A stretch of DNA of 34,405 nucleotides from Hyphococcus sp. (GTDB lineage: Bacteria > Pseudomonadota > Alphaproteobacteria > Caulobacterales > Parvularculaceae). Shown here in pieces: positions 1 through 8,071 of the stretch. The stretch lies in contig JAJFGC010000011.1 in assembly GCA_021776345.1 (NCBI GenBank), forward strand, positions 1 through 34,405. The letters run 5' to 3'. The translations under genes and the position numbers were made by a program. The notes beneath the pieces are model-generated. The model was not told the origin of the DNA. It saw only the letters and a program-made list of their open reading frames with translations, and did no database searches. The number at the start of each line of letters is the position of its first letter. Position 1 is the first letter of the stretch.

Positions 1-47
1 TGATACGGAGTAATGTTATAGTGTAGACTGTTATACCGTTTCAAGCG

Positions 48-584
48 CTACCCGGCATTCACCAATATCGCGACAAGCAGTGCTGTCTCTGCCCCATGAT
101 TAATCCAAGCGTGATTGGTCGCCCGCTGGATCACGACATCGCCGGGCTTGAGCGACGTCGGTTCACCCTCGTCCAGCAAGAGATCAATCTCGCCTTTGAC
201 TAAAACGATCACGTCAAGCGTATCGGTTTTGTGCATCATCGCATGGCGCGATGTATCTACTCTGGCGTGGGATGCGCCGACGGCGCCAAAGCCAAAGGCC
301 GCCGCCGCTTCTTTTTCCTCTACGGTCTTTGACGCATCTTCTGGCGCGACCGTAAACCAGCGGACTTTAACCGCGCCTGCCTCGGGCTCCAGTTTTAAAT
401 CTTCATCTTTAAGCTTGTCAGTCGCGTCAAGAAGCTGGCCTGGTTGGAGTGGCGCGGTCCAAATTTCTGCAAGACCTGCTTCCTCTACCGCAATCAGTTT
501 CGCCGCCTCGCCGTCAATCAAAATTCTTGAGCGACCAGCCTCGTTGTCAGTGGTGACAATCCGTCGGAGAGCTTTCCAATCCAT
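48..584 (-). CDS. Cupin-domain protein
   Basis: A 178-residue protein whose C-terminal half has the features of a single cupin barrel: a segment around HAMMHKTDTLDVIVLVKGEI, then an Asp/Glu-rich turn and a KPGDVVIQRATNHAWINHG segment with His residues typical of cupin motifs 1 and 2. The N-terminal half carries no motif I recognise. The ATG at 584 is preferred; a TTG one codon upstream (587) is also in frame. It begins 5 bases after the stop of the upstream lipoprotein gene, so the two are probably co-transcribed. Cupins bind metals and small ligands, but the substrate cannot be read from the sequence, and enzyme, sensor or storage roles are all possible. The family call is fairly sure; the function is unknown. 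Confidence 0.8.
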   Translation of the reverse strand: MDWKALRRIVTTDNEAGRSRILIDGEAAKLIAVEEAGLAEIWTAPLQPGQLLDATDKLKDEDLKLEPEAGAVKVRWFTVAPEDASKTVEEKEAAAAFGFGAVGASHARVDTSRHAMMHKTDTLDVIVLVKGEIDLLLDEGEPTSLKPGDVVIQRATNHAWINHGAETALLVAILVNAG

Positions 585-589
585 CAATA

Positions 590-1084
590 TTACTCAAAGC
601 TGTCCGGGCCGACAAATGAATCGATCACAGACGCCGCGTCATAGGCGCCGCCATCATCCGGCGCATCGCCCTCGCCCATGATCACTTCCATGCGCACAGT
701 AAAGTAATCCGACGCCCCAACATTGCCGACATTGCCGCCGACACCAACGCTCGTCCCGGATCGGCGACCATAAGAACCGGTGCCGAAGCCTGCGCCAATT
801 GAAACGCCGCCGCGCTCCTCATGGGAAATGTCGCGGGAGACAACCCTGAACCAATCATAGCCGCTTGTAAGCGCCAACTCCGCCGCGCGCCGCAGGGCGT
901 AATCCTCGACAATCTCCGGGGGCATGCCGCCTGAGCCGCGATAAACAATACGGTACCGGTCGTCTTCGATTTTGGTTTCGCTATAACCGAATTTGTCCAC
1001 CCCCGCCGGACCGTAGGCTACAGGGCCAGCCGCCGCGCATGCCGCCAGCAACCCGGCGATCGATAAAATTGTCAGCAGTCTCAT
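590..1084 (-). CDS. CC0125/CC1285-type lipoprotein
   Basis: A 164-residue secreted lipoprotein. The first 16 residues form a signal peptide ending in the lipobox LLAAC, with Cys16 as the lipidation site. The segment around YRIVYRGSGG and YALRRAAELALTSGYDWF resembles the small Caulobacter lipoproteins named after CC0125/CC1285, whose role is unknown. A Gly/Ser-rich stretch follows. I chose the ATG at 1084 because AGGAGA sits just upstream and the signal peptide then starts correctly; an upstream extension to 1168 has no signal character. It heads a two-gene minus-strand unit with the cupin gene and is divergent from the FAD oxidoreductase, so the 145-base gap from 1085 to 1229 should hold both promoters. 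Confidence 0.8.
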   Translation of the reverse strand: MRLLTILSIAGLLAACAAAGPVAYGPAGVDKFGYSETKIEDDRYRIVYRGSGGMPPEIVEDYALRRAAELALTSGYDWFRVVSRDISHEERGGVSIGAGFGTGSYGRRSGTSVGVGGNVGNVGASDYFTVRMEVIMGEGDAPDDGGAYDAASVIDSFVGPDSFE

Positions 1085-1229
1085 CAGCGCGTCTCCTGTT
1101 TCTGATTTGCAAATTAGCACTTCGCCGCCGCCTTCGCAAAACAAGGGTACAGCCTCGCTTATTCCCAACCGTCGCCGATTTTGAGCCGCATTCTTATAAT
1201 ATTTGTCTCAAAATGGCAGGGAGAGGAAG

Positions 1230-2378
1230 ATGAACGACAATCGCAAGCACGCGGACACCCGAGTTTACGACCTTGTGGTGGTCGGCGCCAGTTTCGCTGG
1301 TTTGATCGCCGCCCGCACCGCGGCCCATCGAGGCCTCAAAGTGGCGGTTCTCGATGCGAAGACAGAACCCGGATCGCGTGTCAGGACCACTGGTATTCTG
1401 GTGAAAGTAGCCGTCGAAGAGTGCGACATTCCTTCGGCGCTGACGCGAAAAATCCCGGGCGTCAGGCTCTATGCGCCAAACGGCAAAAATATCGACCTTT
1501 TCGCGCCGGGCTATTATTTCCTCGCCACCGATACGCCGGCGATTATGCGATGGCTGGCGCGAGAGGCCGCCCGCGCCGGCGCCGATCTTTTCTTCGGCGC
1601 GCGGTTTGAGGATGCAACGCTGAGCGATGACCATGTTCACATTCATGATCTCGATTTAAAGGCGCGGTATCTGCTCGGCGCAGACGGCGCCAAGTCACGC
1701 GTCGCACAAGCCTTTAACCTTGGCTGTAATTCTGAATTTTTGATCGGTATGGAGACCGAATATGAAGAAACACCAACCGTCGATCCGGATTTCCTTCATT
1801 GCTTTGTCGATAGCGCCCTGGCGCCCGGTTATCTCGGTTGGGTCGTCCCCGGCGCCAATATGACCCAGGTGGGCCTTGCGGTGTCAGACGGTGTCTTTGG
1901 CGCAAAACGCAAACCCGACATGACGGCGTTCCTGAAACGCATCGACCCAACCTTCGCGCTGTGGAACTGCGAAGTGAAAGCAAAGCGTTCCGGCCCCATC
2001 CCCTGCGGCGGATTAGTTTCACCAATCGGCTCACACCGCGTTCTTCTGACCGGTGACGCTGCAGGTCTCGTCTCACCCCTCACCGCTGGCGGCATCCGCT
2101 TCGCCTTTCAATATGGCCGCCGCGTCGGCGCAGTGATCTCCGAATATCTACAAGATGGCGGCGCCGACCCGGCCGCATTGATGGCGGGCGAATACCCGAC
2201 CTTCGGTCTTAAAACATGGATGCGCCGTGCCTGGTCCGCCGCCCCGCCCAATATGCTGATCAACGCATCGCTGTTCACACCGCCAATGCGTGCGCTGGCG
2301 CAATGGATATATTTTCAAAAGCGGGGTGGCGCGTCATCGAAATCGATGATGTCAATTGCCGCAACAACGCAGCCTTAG
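1230..2378 (+). CDS. FAD-dependent oxidoreductase (geranylgeranyl reductase-like)
   Basis: A 382-residue flavoprotein. Near the N-terminus, VVGASFAGLIAARTA is a Rossmann-type dinucleotide-binding motif followed by a beta strand ending in an acidic residue. LLGADGAKSRVAQ and LLTGDAAGLVSPLTAGGI match the GD-type motifs that bind FAD in the aromatic-hydroxylase/geranylgeranyl-reductase superfamily. Members reduce isoprenoid double bonds or oxidise varied substrates, and the substrate here is unknown. The ATG at 1230 has a GAGAGGAAG ribosome site; a TTG start at 1203 is possible but less likely. Its stop overlaps that of the convergent rhomboid gene by four bases. Confidence 0.82.
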   Translation: MNDNRKHADTRVYDLVVVGASFAGLIAARTAAHRGLKVAVLDAKTEPGSRVRTTGILVKVAVEECDIPSALTRKIPGVRLYAPNGKNIDLFAPGYYFLATDTPAIMRWLAREAARAGADLFFGARFEDATLSDDHVHIHDLDLKARYLLGADGAKSRVAQAFNLGCNSEFLIGMETEYEETPTVDPDFLHCFVDSALAPGYLGWVVPGANMTQVGLAVSDGVFGAKRKPDMTAFLKRIDPTFALWNCEVKAKRSGPIPCGGLVSPIGSHRVLLTGDAAGLVSPLTAGGIRFAFQYGRRVGAVISEYLQDGGADPAALMAGEYPTFGLKTWMRRAWSAAPPNMLINASLFTPPMRALAQWIYFQKRGGASSKSMMSIAATTQP

Positions 2379-2977
2379 CCCGACCCAAAAATCTGCCCAA
2401 CCACTTCCGGTTTCATCAGCACGGTCAATACAACACCCGCAATTGCGCCGCCGAGATGGCCTTCATGGGCGATGCGATTGCCGTCACGGCCCATCAGGCC
2501 AACCGAGACGGCGATAAAGACGCCGGCAAAAACAAAGGCGGGGATCGGGATTGGAATGAAAAACAAAAAAAGCGGCGCCAGCGGATAAAAAAGGCAGAAA
2601 GACAAGACAACGCCGGAAACGCCATCAGATGCGCCAAGAGAGGAATAGTCGAGTTTATCGCGATTTACATAAAATGAAACGATACCGCTCGTCAGGATGG
2701 CGCCGAAATAGACGACCAAAAACCCGTCCGTACCAAGAAGGCGCTCGACCTGCGGGCCGAAAAAATAAAGCGTCATCATGTTGAACATCAGATGGAAATA
2801 ATCGCCGTGCAGGAAGGACGAGGTGAACACGCGATAATGTTCTTTGCGTCGCGAGACGGCGCCGACGTGAAACGCAAAGCTCGATATGAAACCGCGGTCG
2901 AAGGAAAGACCGTAGATGCTTGCAACCAAATTGGCGATAATCAGCGCATAGGTCGCCGGCGCGATTGGAATTTCCAT
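2375..2977 (-). CDS. Rhomboid family intramembrane serine protease
   Basis: A 200-residue multi-span membrane protein that should cleave transmembrane segments inside the inner membrane. The expected catalytic dyad is visible: Ser117 in GASDGVSG and His174 in HEGHLGG. The HxxxN motif of the second membrane segment (H62, N66) is also present. The usual GASG motif reads GASD here, but the nucleophilic Ser is kept. About six hydrophobic segments are seen, as in minimal bacterial rhomboids. Its ATG overlaps the bolA stop by one base (TAATG), which implies translational coupling. Substrates are not evident. Confidence 0.9.
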   Translation of the reverse strand: MEIPIAPATYALIIANLVASIYGLSFDRGFISSFAFHVGAVSRRKEHYRVFTSSFLHGDYFHLMFNMMTLYFFGPQVERLLGTDGFLVVYFGAILTSGIVSFYVNRDKLDYSSLGASDGVSGVVLSFCLFYPLAPLFLFFIPIPIPAFVFAGVFIAVSVGLMGRDGNRIAHEGHLGGAIAGVVLTVLMKPEVVGQIFGSG

Positions 2978-3267
2978 TAAGAAGCAGCCTCGGCGGCCGC
3001 GGCTTCATCCGGCGTCAGTGTCTTCATCGCCAGCGCGTGGATTGGTCCGGTGAGTTCTTCACGCAAAATATCATTGATCAATCGCTGCCGCGCGACACGA
3101 GACAGGCCCTCAAATTGATCAGCAACCACATGCAAGCGAAAATGGGATTCTCCGCCTTCCCTCGCGCCAGCGTGGCCCGCATGGAGGTGCGATTCATCGA
3201 TCACCTCCAGGCGCGAAGGCGACAAACGGTCATTAATTTTCCGTTGGATGAGTTCTGCGACAGACAT
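2977..3267 (-). CDS. bolA: BolA family protein
   Basis: A 96-residue protein of the usual BolA length. BolA proteins pair with monothiol glutaredoxins to handle Fe-S clusters and are linked to stress and envelope regulation. The motif block runs from the N-terminal helix (residues 3-14) through RLEVIDESHLHAGH to the FRLHVVADQFEGLSRVARQR core, followed by a helix and an Ala/Glu-rich tail. His residues at the loop preceding the core are possible metal ligands. It leads a two-gene unit with the rhomboid protease and is divergent from the DnaJ-like gene across 76 bases. A bolA/DnaJ/cobS cluster is common in alphaproteobacteria. Several BolA paralogues exist per genome, so the symbol denotes family only. 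Confidence 0.9.
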   Translation of the reverse strand: MSVAELIQRKINDRLSPSRLEVIDESHLHAGHAGAREGGESHFRLHVVADQFEGLSRVARQRLINDILREELTGPIHALAMKTLTPDEAAAAEAAS

Positions 3268-3343
3268 CGGCGCGACGTCATCGCATATCCTGAGATTCTG
3301 TCAATATTGTATCAATCGATGCGCTGCACCATATTGCCCCTCT

Positions 3344-3982
3344 ATGGCGAAGAAAGAATATAAACCGCGACTGGGTTTTGACATCCGGGTAAAACCTCCC
3401 TCGAGGAGCAAGACCAAGCCGCCGGCTTGGTCAAAACCCGAAGATAAAACCTGCGAGAAAGACGGCTGTAAGGAGCAGGCGGCCTGCTCCCTGCCGAAAT
3501 CTCCGCGGCAGCCGAAGGCGCGCGTCTGGTATTGTCTGGTGCATGCGCGAGAGCACAATAAGAGCTGGAACTATTTTGACGGCTTGAGCGACGCCGAAGC
3601 AAAAGCCGAACAGGAAGCCAACCGTTATGGCGGGCGCCCGACATGGTCCATGGGCAAAAATGACCGCGCCAGAGCCGCGATGAATACCAGCGGTCCCGCA
3701 GACATGGCGGACGCTTTTGGCGTCCTTGGCGAAAAAGCCAAAACCCAGGCCGCAGAACGCGGCCACTACCGCGAAGGCAAACGCCTGACAAAGCTTCAGG
3801 TCAACTCCTTTGACACACTCGCCCTGCCCTATACGGCGCCCGCTCTGGAAATTCGCAAGCGCTATGCGGAGCTGGTGCGGCGGTTCCATCCTGATTCCAA
3901 TCAGGGCGACCGCAGCGCCGAGGAACAGCTTTCCGAAGTCGTCAAAGCCCACACGATTTTGAAAAAGGGCCGCTTTTTATAG
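3344..3982 (+). CDS. J domain-containing protein (DnaJ-like)
   Basis: A 212-residue protein with a short J domain at its C-terminus (about 150-212) holding the HPD tripeptide at residues 182-184, which stimulates the ATPase of a DnaK-type partner. The N-terminal part is basic and contains a Cys/His-rich segment (CEKDGCKEQAAC, then CLVHAREH) that may bind zinc. It lacks the G/F-rich and central domains of DnaJ, so it is a class C-type cochaperone. The ATG at 3344 is chosen because translation from it gives the MAKKEYKPRLGF start seen in related proteins; the frame is open upstream to 3248. It is divergent from bolA and in the same direction as cobS. Confidence 0.85.
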   Translation: MAKKEYKPRLGFDIRVKPPSRSKTKPPAWSKPEDKTCEKDGCKEQAACSLPKSPRQPKARVWYCLVHAREHNKSWNYFDGLSDAEAKAEQEANRYGGRPTWSMGKNDRARAAMNTSGPADMADAFGVLGEKAKTQAAERGHYREGKRLTKLQVNSFDTLALPYTAPALEIRKRYAELVRRFHPDSNQGDRSAEEQLSEVVKAHTILKKGRFL

Positions 3983-4045
3983 GTCAACTGCAACAGCAGA
4001 TCGCCTCCAAGCCCACCCCGCTTGACTAGGCCTGGTTTTTAGAGA

Positions 4046-4795
4046 ATGTCGCGATTGGCAAAACCAAACGGTGATATTACGATGCGAGGCATGGGGCGAT
4101 TACGGCAAGCTAAACGCAAAATCCAACGCATTGCATTTAATAGTCTTAGCCTGCAGACGTTTGTCGACGAAGAAGAACAAAACAGCCTCGAAAAGCACAT
4201 GGGATTTCCTGGGCAATGGCAAGAGCATCGACGCTTTCAACTGGCATTTGTAAAAGAACATGGCGTCATACCGACATCGCGTTTCCTTGAATTTGGCAGT
4301 GGGCCGCTAACCCTCGGCCTTCCTCTGATCGACTATCTGGACAAAAACAAGTATGTCGGCGTCGATATCAGACCGAATGTTACGGATATTGCCCACAACC
4401 AAGTCGCCAAGCACGGTTTGGCCTGGAAAAATCCACGATTGATTGTTTCCGATGATTTTGCAGCTGATGAACTTGCAGACAAAACCTTCGATTTCGTCTT
4501 TTCTTTTTCAATGCTATTTCATTTGAAGGACCAACTCGTCGAACGCCTTTTTGCAGTGATCGCAGAACGGTTAACGCCAACAGGCTGTTATTGGGGGAAT
4601 ATCAACAATGTCGATATGCCTGAAAGCACTTGGCTGAAATTTCCTTTTGTTGGTCGCTCGCCGGAGTTTTACGGCGCAATTGCCGAACAACATGGCATGA
4701 CGATGAAAAGCCTGGGGTCATTGGAAGATAACGGCTTCAGGCTTAAAGACAAATTAGAGCGTCACAATGTGCTTCTCGAGTTCAGATTACGCTGA
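4046..4795 (+). CDS. Class I SAM-dependent methyltransferase
   Basis: A 249-residue protein with a Rossmann-type methyltransferase fold. FLEFGSGPLTLG (80-91) is motif I for S-adenosylmethionine, GVDI (Asp107) the acidic residue that holds the ribose, and FDFVFSFSMLFHL the later strand/helix. The N-terminal 60 residues are basic and may bind substrate. The acceptor is unknown; sugar or small-molecule methylation is possible. No clear ribosome site precedes the ATG at 4046; ATGs at 4082 and 4091 are alternatives. It reads as more A/T-rich than its neighbours and lies between the DnaJ-like gene and cobS, which are usually closer, so it may be an insertion. Confidence 0.8.
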   Translation: MSRLAKPNGDITMRGMGRLRQAKRKIQRIAFNSLSLQTFVDEEEQNSLEKHMGFPGQWQEHRRFQLAFVKEHGVIPTSRFLEFGSGPLTLGLPLIDYLDKNKYVGVDIRPNVTDIAHNQVAKHGLAWKNPRLIVSDDFAADELADKTFDFVFSFSMLFHLKDQLVERLFAVIAERLTPTGCYWGNINNVDMPESTWLKFPFVGRSPEFYGAIAEQHGMTMKSLGSLEDNGFRLKDKLERHNVLLEFRLR

Positions 4796-4913
4796 TCGTG
4801 GCGCGCCAACGCCGCTGTGCGTCAATACACCCCTTCTGATACAAATACTTGAAATGATGCCAGTATCGCGCGAATGTCCGCCCGCATTTTAGACCAAAGA
4901 GACCTGTTTTCCC

Positions 4914-5903
4914 ATGACCGTGATGAGTGACAATAAATTCCCGGAAAAACCGGAAAAAACTGTTTCCGCAAAAGACGTCTTTGGCGTTGATGTGGATTTC
5001 GAAATTCCTGCCTTTGCGGAAACGAATGACTATGTCCCGCCTTTGGATGAGGCTTATCGCTTCGATCCGGAGACCACGATGTCGATCCTCGCAGGGTTTG
5101 CGCGCAATCGACGGGTGATGGTTCAAGGCTATCACGGCACGGGTAAGTCGACTCACATTGAGCAGGTTGCCGCGCGGCTTAACTGGCCCTGCATCCGCAT
5201 CAACCTCGATAGTCATGTCAGCCGCATCGATCTCATCGGTAAGGACGCGATCGTCGTTGAAAACGGCATGCAAGTAACTGCCTTTAAAGAAGGCATGTTG
5301 CCTTGGGCGTTTCAACGGCCCGTTGCGCTCGTCTTCGACGAATATGATGCTGGTCGCCCGGATGTTATGTTTGTGATCCAACGGGTGCTCGAAGCCGAGG
5401 GCCGGTTGACGTTACTCGACCAGAACAAGGTTTTGACGCCCAACCCGTACTTTCGACTGTTCGCGACGACGAACACAATCGGGCTTGGCGACACAACCGG
5501 GCTCTATCATGGCACGCAGCAGATCAACCAAGGCCAGATGGACCGCTGGTCAATTGTCACGACGTTGAACTATCTCGATCACGACGAAGAAACCGCGATC
5601 GTGATTTCAAAAGCCCCGCTCTATGACTCCGAGGAAGGGCGCCAGGCAATAGATGCGATGGTGCGTGTCGCCGATATGACCCGTAACGCTTTCATCGCCG
5701 GCGATATCTCAACGGTGATGAGTCCGCGAACGGTCATCACCTGGGCGCAGAATGCCGAGATTTTCAAGGATATCGGATATGCCTTCCGCGTGACTTTTCT
5801 CAACAAATGCGATGAGCTCGAACGCCCAACGGTCGCTGAATTTTATCAGCGCGCCTTTGGCGAGGATCTGCCCGAAGCCGCGCCGGAAGTCAGCGTCGCA
5901 TAG
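4914..5903 (+). CDS. cobS: Cobaltochelatase CobS subunit (AAA+ ATPase)
   Basis: A 329-residue AAA+ ATPase closely resembling CobS, which with CobT and CobN inserts cobalt into hydrogenobyrinate a,c-diamide in aerobic B12 synthesis. The N-terminal CobS domain (20-65) is followed by Walker [10 protein letters not shown] (72-80), Walker [10 protein letters not shown] (137-145) and a sensor-type segment around [10 protein letters not shown]. Length is normal. The ATG at 4914 has AAGAGA about nine bases upstream; 4923 is an alternative. CobT is normally the next gene, but here a beta-barrel protein follows after 201 bases. Many alphaproteobacteria lacking full B12 synthesis keep cobS-cobT, so a different role cannot be excluded. 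The intergenic 5904-6104 shows no clear gene. Confidence 0.92.
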   Translation: MTVMSDNKFPEKPEKTVSAKDVFGVDVDFEIPAFAETNDYVPPLDEAYRFDPETTMSILAGFARNRRVMVQGYHGTGKSTHIEQVAARLNWPCIRINLDSHVSRIDLIGKDAIVVENGMQVTAFKEGMLPWAFQRPVALVFDEYDAGRPDVMFVIQRVLEAEGRLTLLDQNKVLTPNPYFRLFATTNTIGLGDTTGLYHGTQQINQGQMDRWSIVTTLNYLDHDEETAIVISKAPLYDSEEGRQAIDAMVRVADMTRNAFIAGDISTVMSPRTVITWAQNAEIFKDIGYAFRVTFLNKCDELERPTVAEFYQRAFGEDLPEAAPEVSVA

Positions 5904-6104
5904 CCCAATCCTTAGATTGCGTCCTCAATACGTCCTTCAGGCGCAGATGGTGTCATGCCTCAGCGAGGCAATCGTTAAGATTTGTCTTACTTTAATTTAA
6001 GCCTCAATCAGGATTTGCCGCCTGTTATTGGTGGAACCTTATCCTATTCGCTTTGTTCGAGTGGCCCGGGGGCGAATGCATAATTTGTAAAAAAGGAGTT
6101 TTAA

Positions 6105-6737
6105 ATGTCTTCCACGAAAATATTAGCGACCGCGAGCATTTTGACCATTGCTCTGGCCGGCGCCGCTCATTCACAAGGCTATGCCGATGCTCGAGAAACC
6201 ACCGGCCCATACATTTCCGGCGGTTACAACTATCTCGACTTTAACGAAGAGCTCGGCGGCAGCGCCGACATCAGCGCGATCACCGCTCGCGGCGGATGGC
6301 AGTTTACCCCGTTCTTGTCTGTTGAAGGTGATATCAGCTTCGGCGTTGACGATGGCAATTTCGATTTTAACAGCAGCGAAGATGATCTCGATTTCGATGA
6401 CAATACTGATGGCGATTTGGATGATGTCATCAACGGACCCGGCGAACTCGGAATGGACTATCTGATCGGTCTTTATGCACGTGCAACATTGCCGCTTAGC
6501 GACCGTTTCGAAGTTTCTGCACGTGGCGGTTACGCATTTGTCGAATTGGATTCAACGGTTCAGACAATTGGCGGCAACGAGCTTGTTTTCGGCGGATCTG
6601 ACGATGGTTTCGCCTTTGGCGGATCTGCCTCATACGACCTGACAGAATCTCTCTCTCTGCGTGCAGACTATACTCATTACGAGTTTGACGACGCAAATGC
6701 TGAAAGTTTCGGGGTCAATCTCCAGGTTAAATTTTAG
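6105..6737 (+). CDS. Outer-membrane beta-barrel protein with Asp-rich loop
   Basis: A 210-residue secreted protein. Residues 1-23 form a signal peptide ending AHS. The rest alternates beta strands as in small OmpA/Opa-type 8-stranded barrels and ends in aromatic Phe210 (NLQVKF), the usual C-terminal signal for BAM-dependent insertion. Between two predicted strands, residues 82-107 hold 13 acidic residues in 26, which would sit at the cell surface and could bind divalent cations. A good AAGGAG site precedes the ATG. The role is likely structural or adhesive, but this is inference. It is probably monocistronic, with a strong hairpin 19 bases after its stop. Confidence 0.85.
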   Translation: MSSTKILATASILTIALAGAAHSQGYADARETTGPYISGGYNYLDFNEELGGSADISAITARGGWQFTPFLSVEGDISFGVDDGNFDFNSSEDDLDFDDNTDGDLDDVINGPGELGMDYLIGLYARATLPLSDRFEVSARGGYAFVELDSTVQTIGGNELVFGGSDDGFAFGGSASYDLTESLSLRADYTHYEFDDANAESFGVNLQVKF

Positions 6738-6755
6738 ACAAATTGAAAAATCATG

Positions 6756-6793
6756 TTGTTCAGAACGGCGCAATACTCAGCCGTTCTGAACAA
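6756..6793. terminator. Perfect 14-bp stem-loop after the barrel gene
   Basis: TTGTTCAGAACGGC (6756-6769) and its exact complement (6780-6793) flank a 10-base loop. The position 19 bases after the barrel stop codon suggests a transcript end or mRNA-stabilising structure. The plus strand has no T-run after it; the minus strand does (from about 6750). It could instead be a protein-binding dyad. Confidence 0.55.
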
Positions 6794-6923
6794 TACAGGT
6801 ATCATTTATGAAGAAGATACTGCCGGCAGCTCTGGATAAAATGTGCGCAGGCCCTATCTCGTTGAACAAATTGTGAGATTCCCAGAGCTTGTTCATTAAG
6901 AAAATCACGCTAAAAACGCCTCT

Positions 6924-8030
6924 GTGCCTAAGTTGAATATAACATCCCGAACCCACCCGCCAACGCCGTCAAATAAAGACGGCGTTGTTGCGACTCAAGA
7001 CGTTGTTGCGTCTCAAGAAAATGCGCTGTCGCGTATTGCATCGCACTGTCAGGCTTTTCGCGGTGCTGATCTCAGCCGCAGCGTCGGTCAGCTCGCCCTC
7101 AACCTCGGACTCTATGTCGGCTTGTTGGCGTTGATGTATGGCGCCTTCGCGATCGGCGCGTGGTGGGCAACGCTTCTTTTGTCGATACCTGCCGCCGGTA
7201 TCCTTGTTCGGCTTTTCATCATTCAACATGATTGCGGCCACGGCGCCTATTTTAAAACCAAAAAAGCCAATCATGTTGTTGGCTGGTTGATGAGCGTCTT
7301 GACTTTTACGCCATTCGGTTTTTGGCGGGACGCCCATAATCGGCATCACGCAAATTCAGGCAATCTTACCCGCCGCGGCATGGGCGGCGTCGACTTGCTG
7401 ACCGTTGAAGAGTTTCGAGCGCTCTCTCCGTTCAAAAAAGCTCTTTATAAATTCTATCGTCATCCGTTAACGCTTCTTGTGTTTGGCCCACCCCTCTATT
7501 TCCTGATTATGCAACGCCTGCCCTTGTCTGGCCCGGCGCCCTACACCGAAGTTTATCATGAGATGAAGGGCAAACAGATCTGGCGCAGTGTCATGCTGTT
7601 GAATGTCGCGCTGCTCGCGCTTTATGGCACGCTCGCATTTTTCCTCGGCGCGATAGCAACCCTTGTTGTTGTTGTCCCGTTGATTTCGATTGCCGGCATT
7701 GCGGGGACATGGCTGTTCTACGTTCAACATCAATATGAAGACGCCTACTGGATGCATCAGGGCGACTGGAATTATAACAAGGCCGCCCTGCTCGGCAGCT
7801 CGCATTATGATTTACCGCCGATCCTGCAATGGTTTACCGGCAATATCGGCCTGCATCACATTCATCATTTGTGCAGTCTTATTCCAAATTACCGTCTGCA
7901 GGAATGCTATGAGGCAAGCAACGATCTGAGATCACTGCCCAAACTTTCTATTCGTGAAAGCTTCAAAGCGCCGAGTATGACGCTTTGGGACGAAACCCAG
8001 CAGCGCATGGTCGGCTTTAAAGCACTATAG
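6924..8030 (+). CDS. Membrane fatty acid desaturase
   Basis: A 368-residue di-iron membrane desaturase that introduces double bonds into acyl chains of membrane lipids. All three His boxes are present: HDCGH (102-106), HNRHH (138-142) and HHIHH (311-315). Hydrophobic segments lie at about 57-100, 115-131, 180-200 and 225-265, and VQHQYEDAYW precedes box 3 as in DesA/Des-type acyl-lipid desaturases. The exact regioselectivity cannot be read. The GTG at 6924 is the first start after an in-frame stop at 6897 but has no Shine-Dalgarno sequence. The N-terminal 35 residues are poorly conserved and include an 18-base tandem duplication. It is transcribed toward the AbgT gene, with a terminator between. 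Confidence 0.9.
   Translation: MPKLNITSRTHPPTPSNKDGVVATQDVVASQENALSRIASHCQAFRGADLSRSVGQLALNLGLYVGLLALMYGAFAIGAWWATLLLSIPAAGILVRLFIIQHDCGHGAYFKTKKANHVVGWLMSVLTFTPFGFWRDAHNRHHANSGNLTRRGMGGVDLLTVEEFRALSPFKKALYKFYRHPLTLLVFGPPLYFLIMQRLPLSGPAPYTEVYHEMKGKQIWRSVMLLNVALLALYGTLAFFLGAIATLVVVVPLISIAGIAGTWLFYVQHQYEDAYWMHQGDWNYNKAALLGSSHYDLPPILQWFTGNIGLHHIHHLCSLIPNYRLQECYEASNDLRSLPKLSIRESFKAPSMTLWDETQQRMVGFKAL
6983..7018 (+). repeat. 18-base tandem duplication in the desaturase N-terminus
   Basis: Two adjacent copies (6983-7000 and 7001-7018) differ at one base and encode VVATQD followed by VVASQE. They lie in the variable leader of the desaturase ahead of the first membrane segment. The likely origin is replication slippage; no function is evident. 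Confidence 0.85.
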
Positions 8031-8035
8031 GAAAC

Positions 8036-8071
8036 GCGGTGGCTCTTTCGAACCACCGCTTATTAATTTTT
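8036..8071 (+). terminator. Terminator of the desaturase gene
   Basis: GCGGTGG (8036-8042) pairs with CCACCGC (8053-8059) around a 10-base loop, followed by the T-rich tract TTATTAATTTTT. It starts 6 bases after the desaturase stop. The convergent AbgT gene ends at 8070, so the stem may also block read-through in the other direction, though no T-run follows on that strand. Confidence 0.7.

Noticed and set aside
4796-4913. Possible cobalamin riboswitch before cobS
   Set aside because: The stretch is too short and lacks the conserved B12-box and core motifs.
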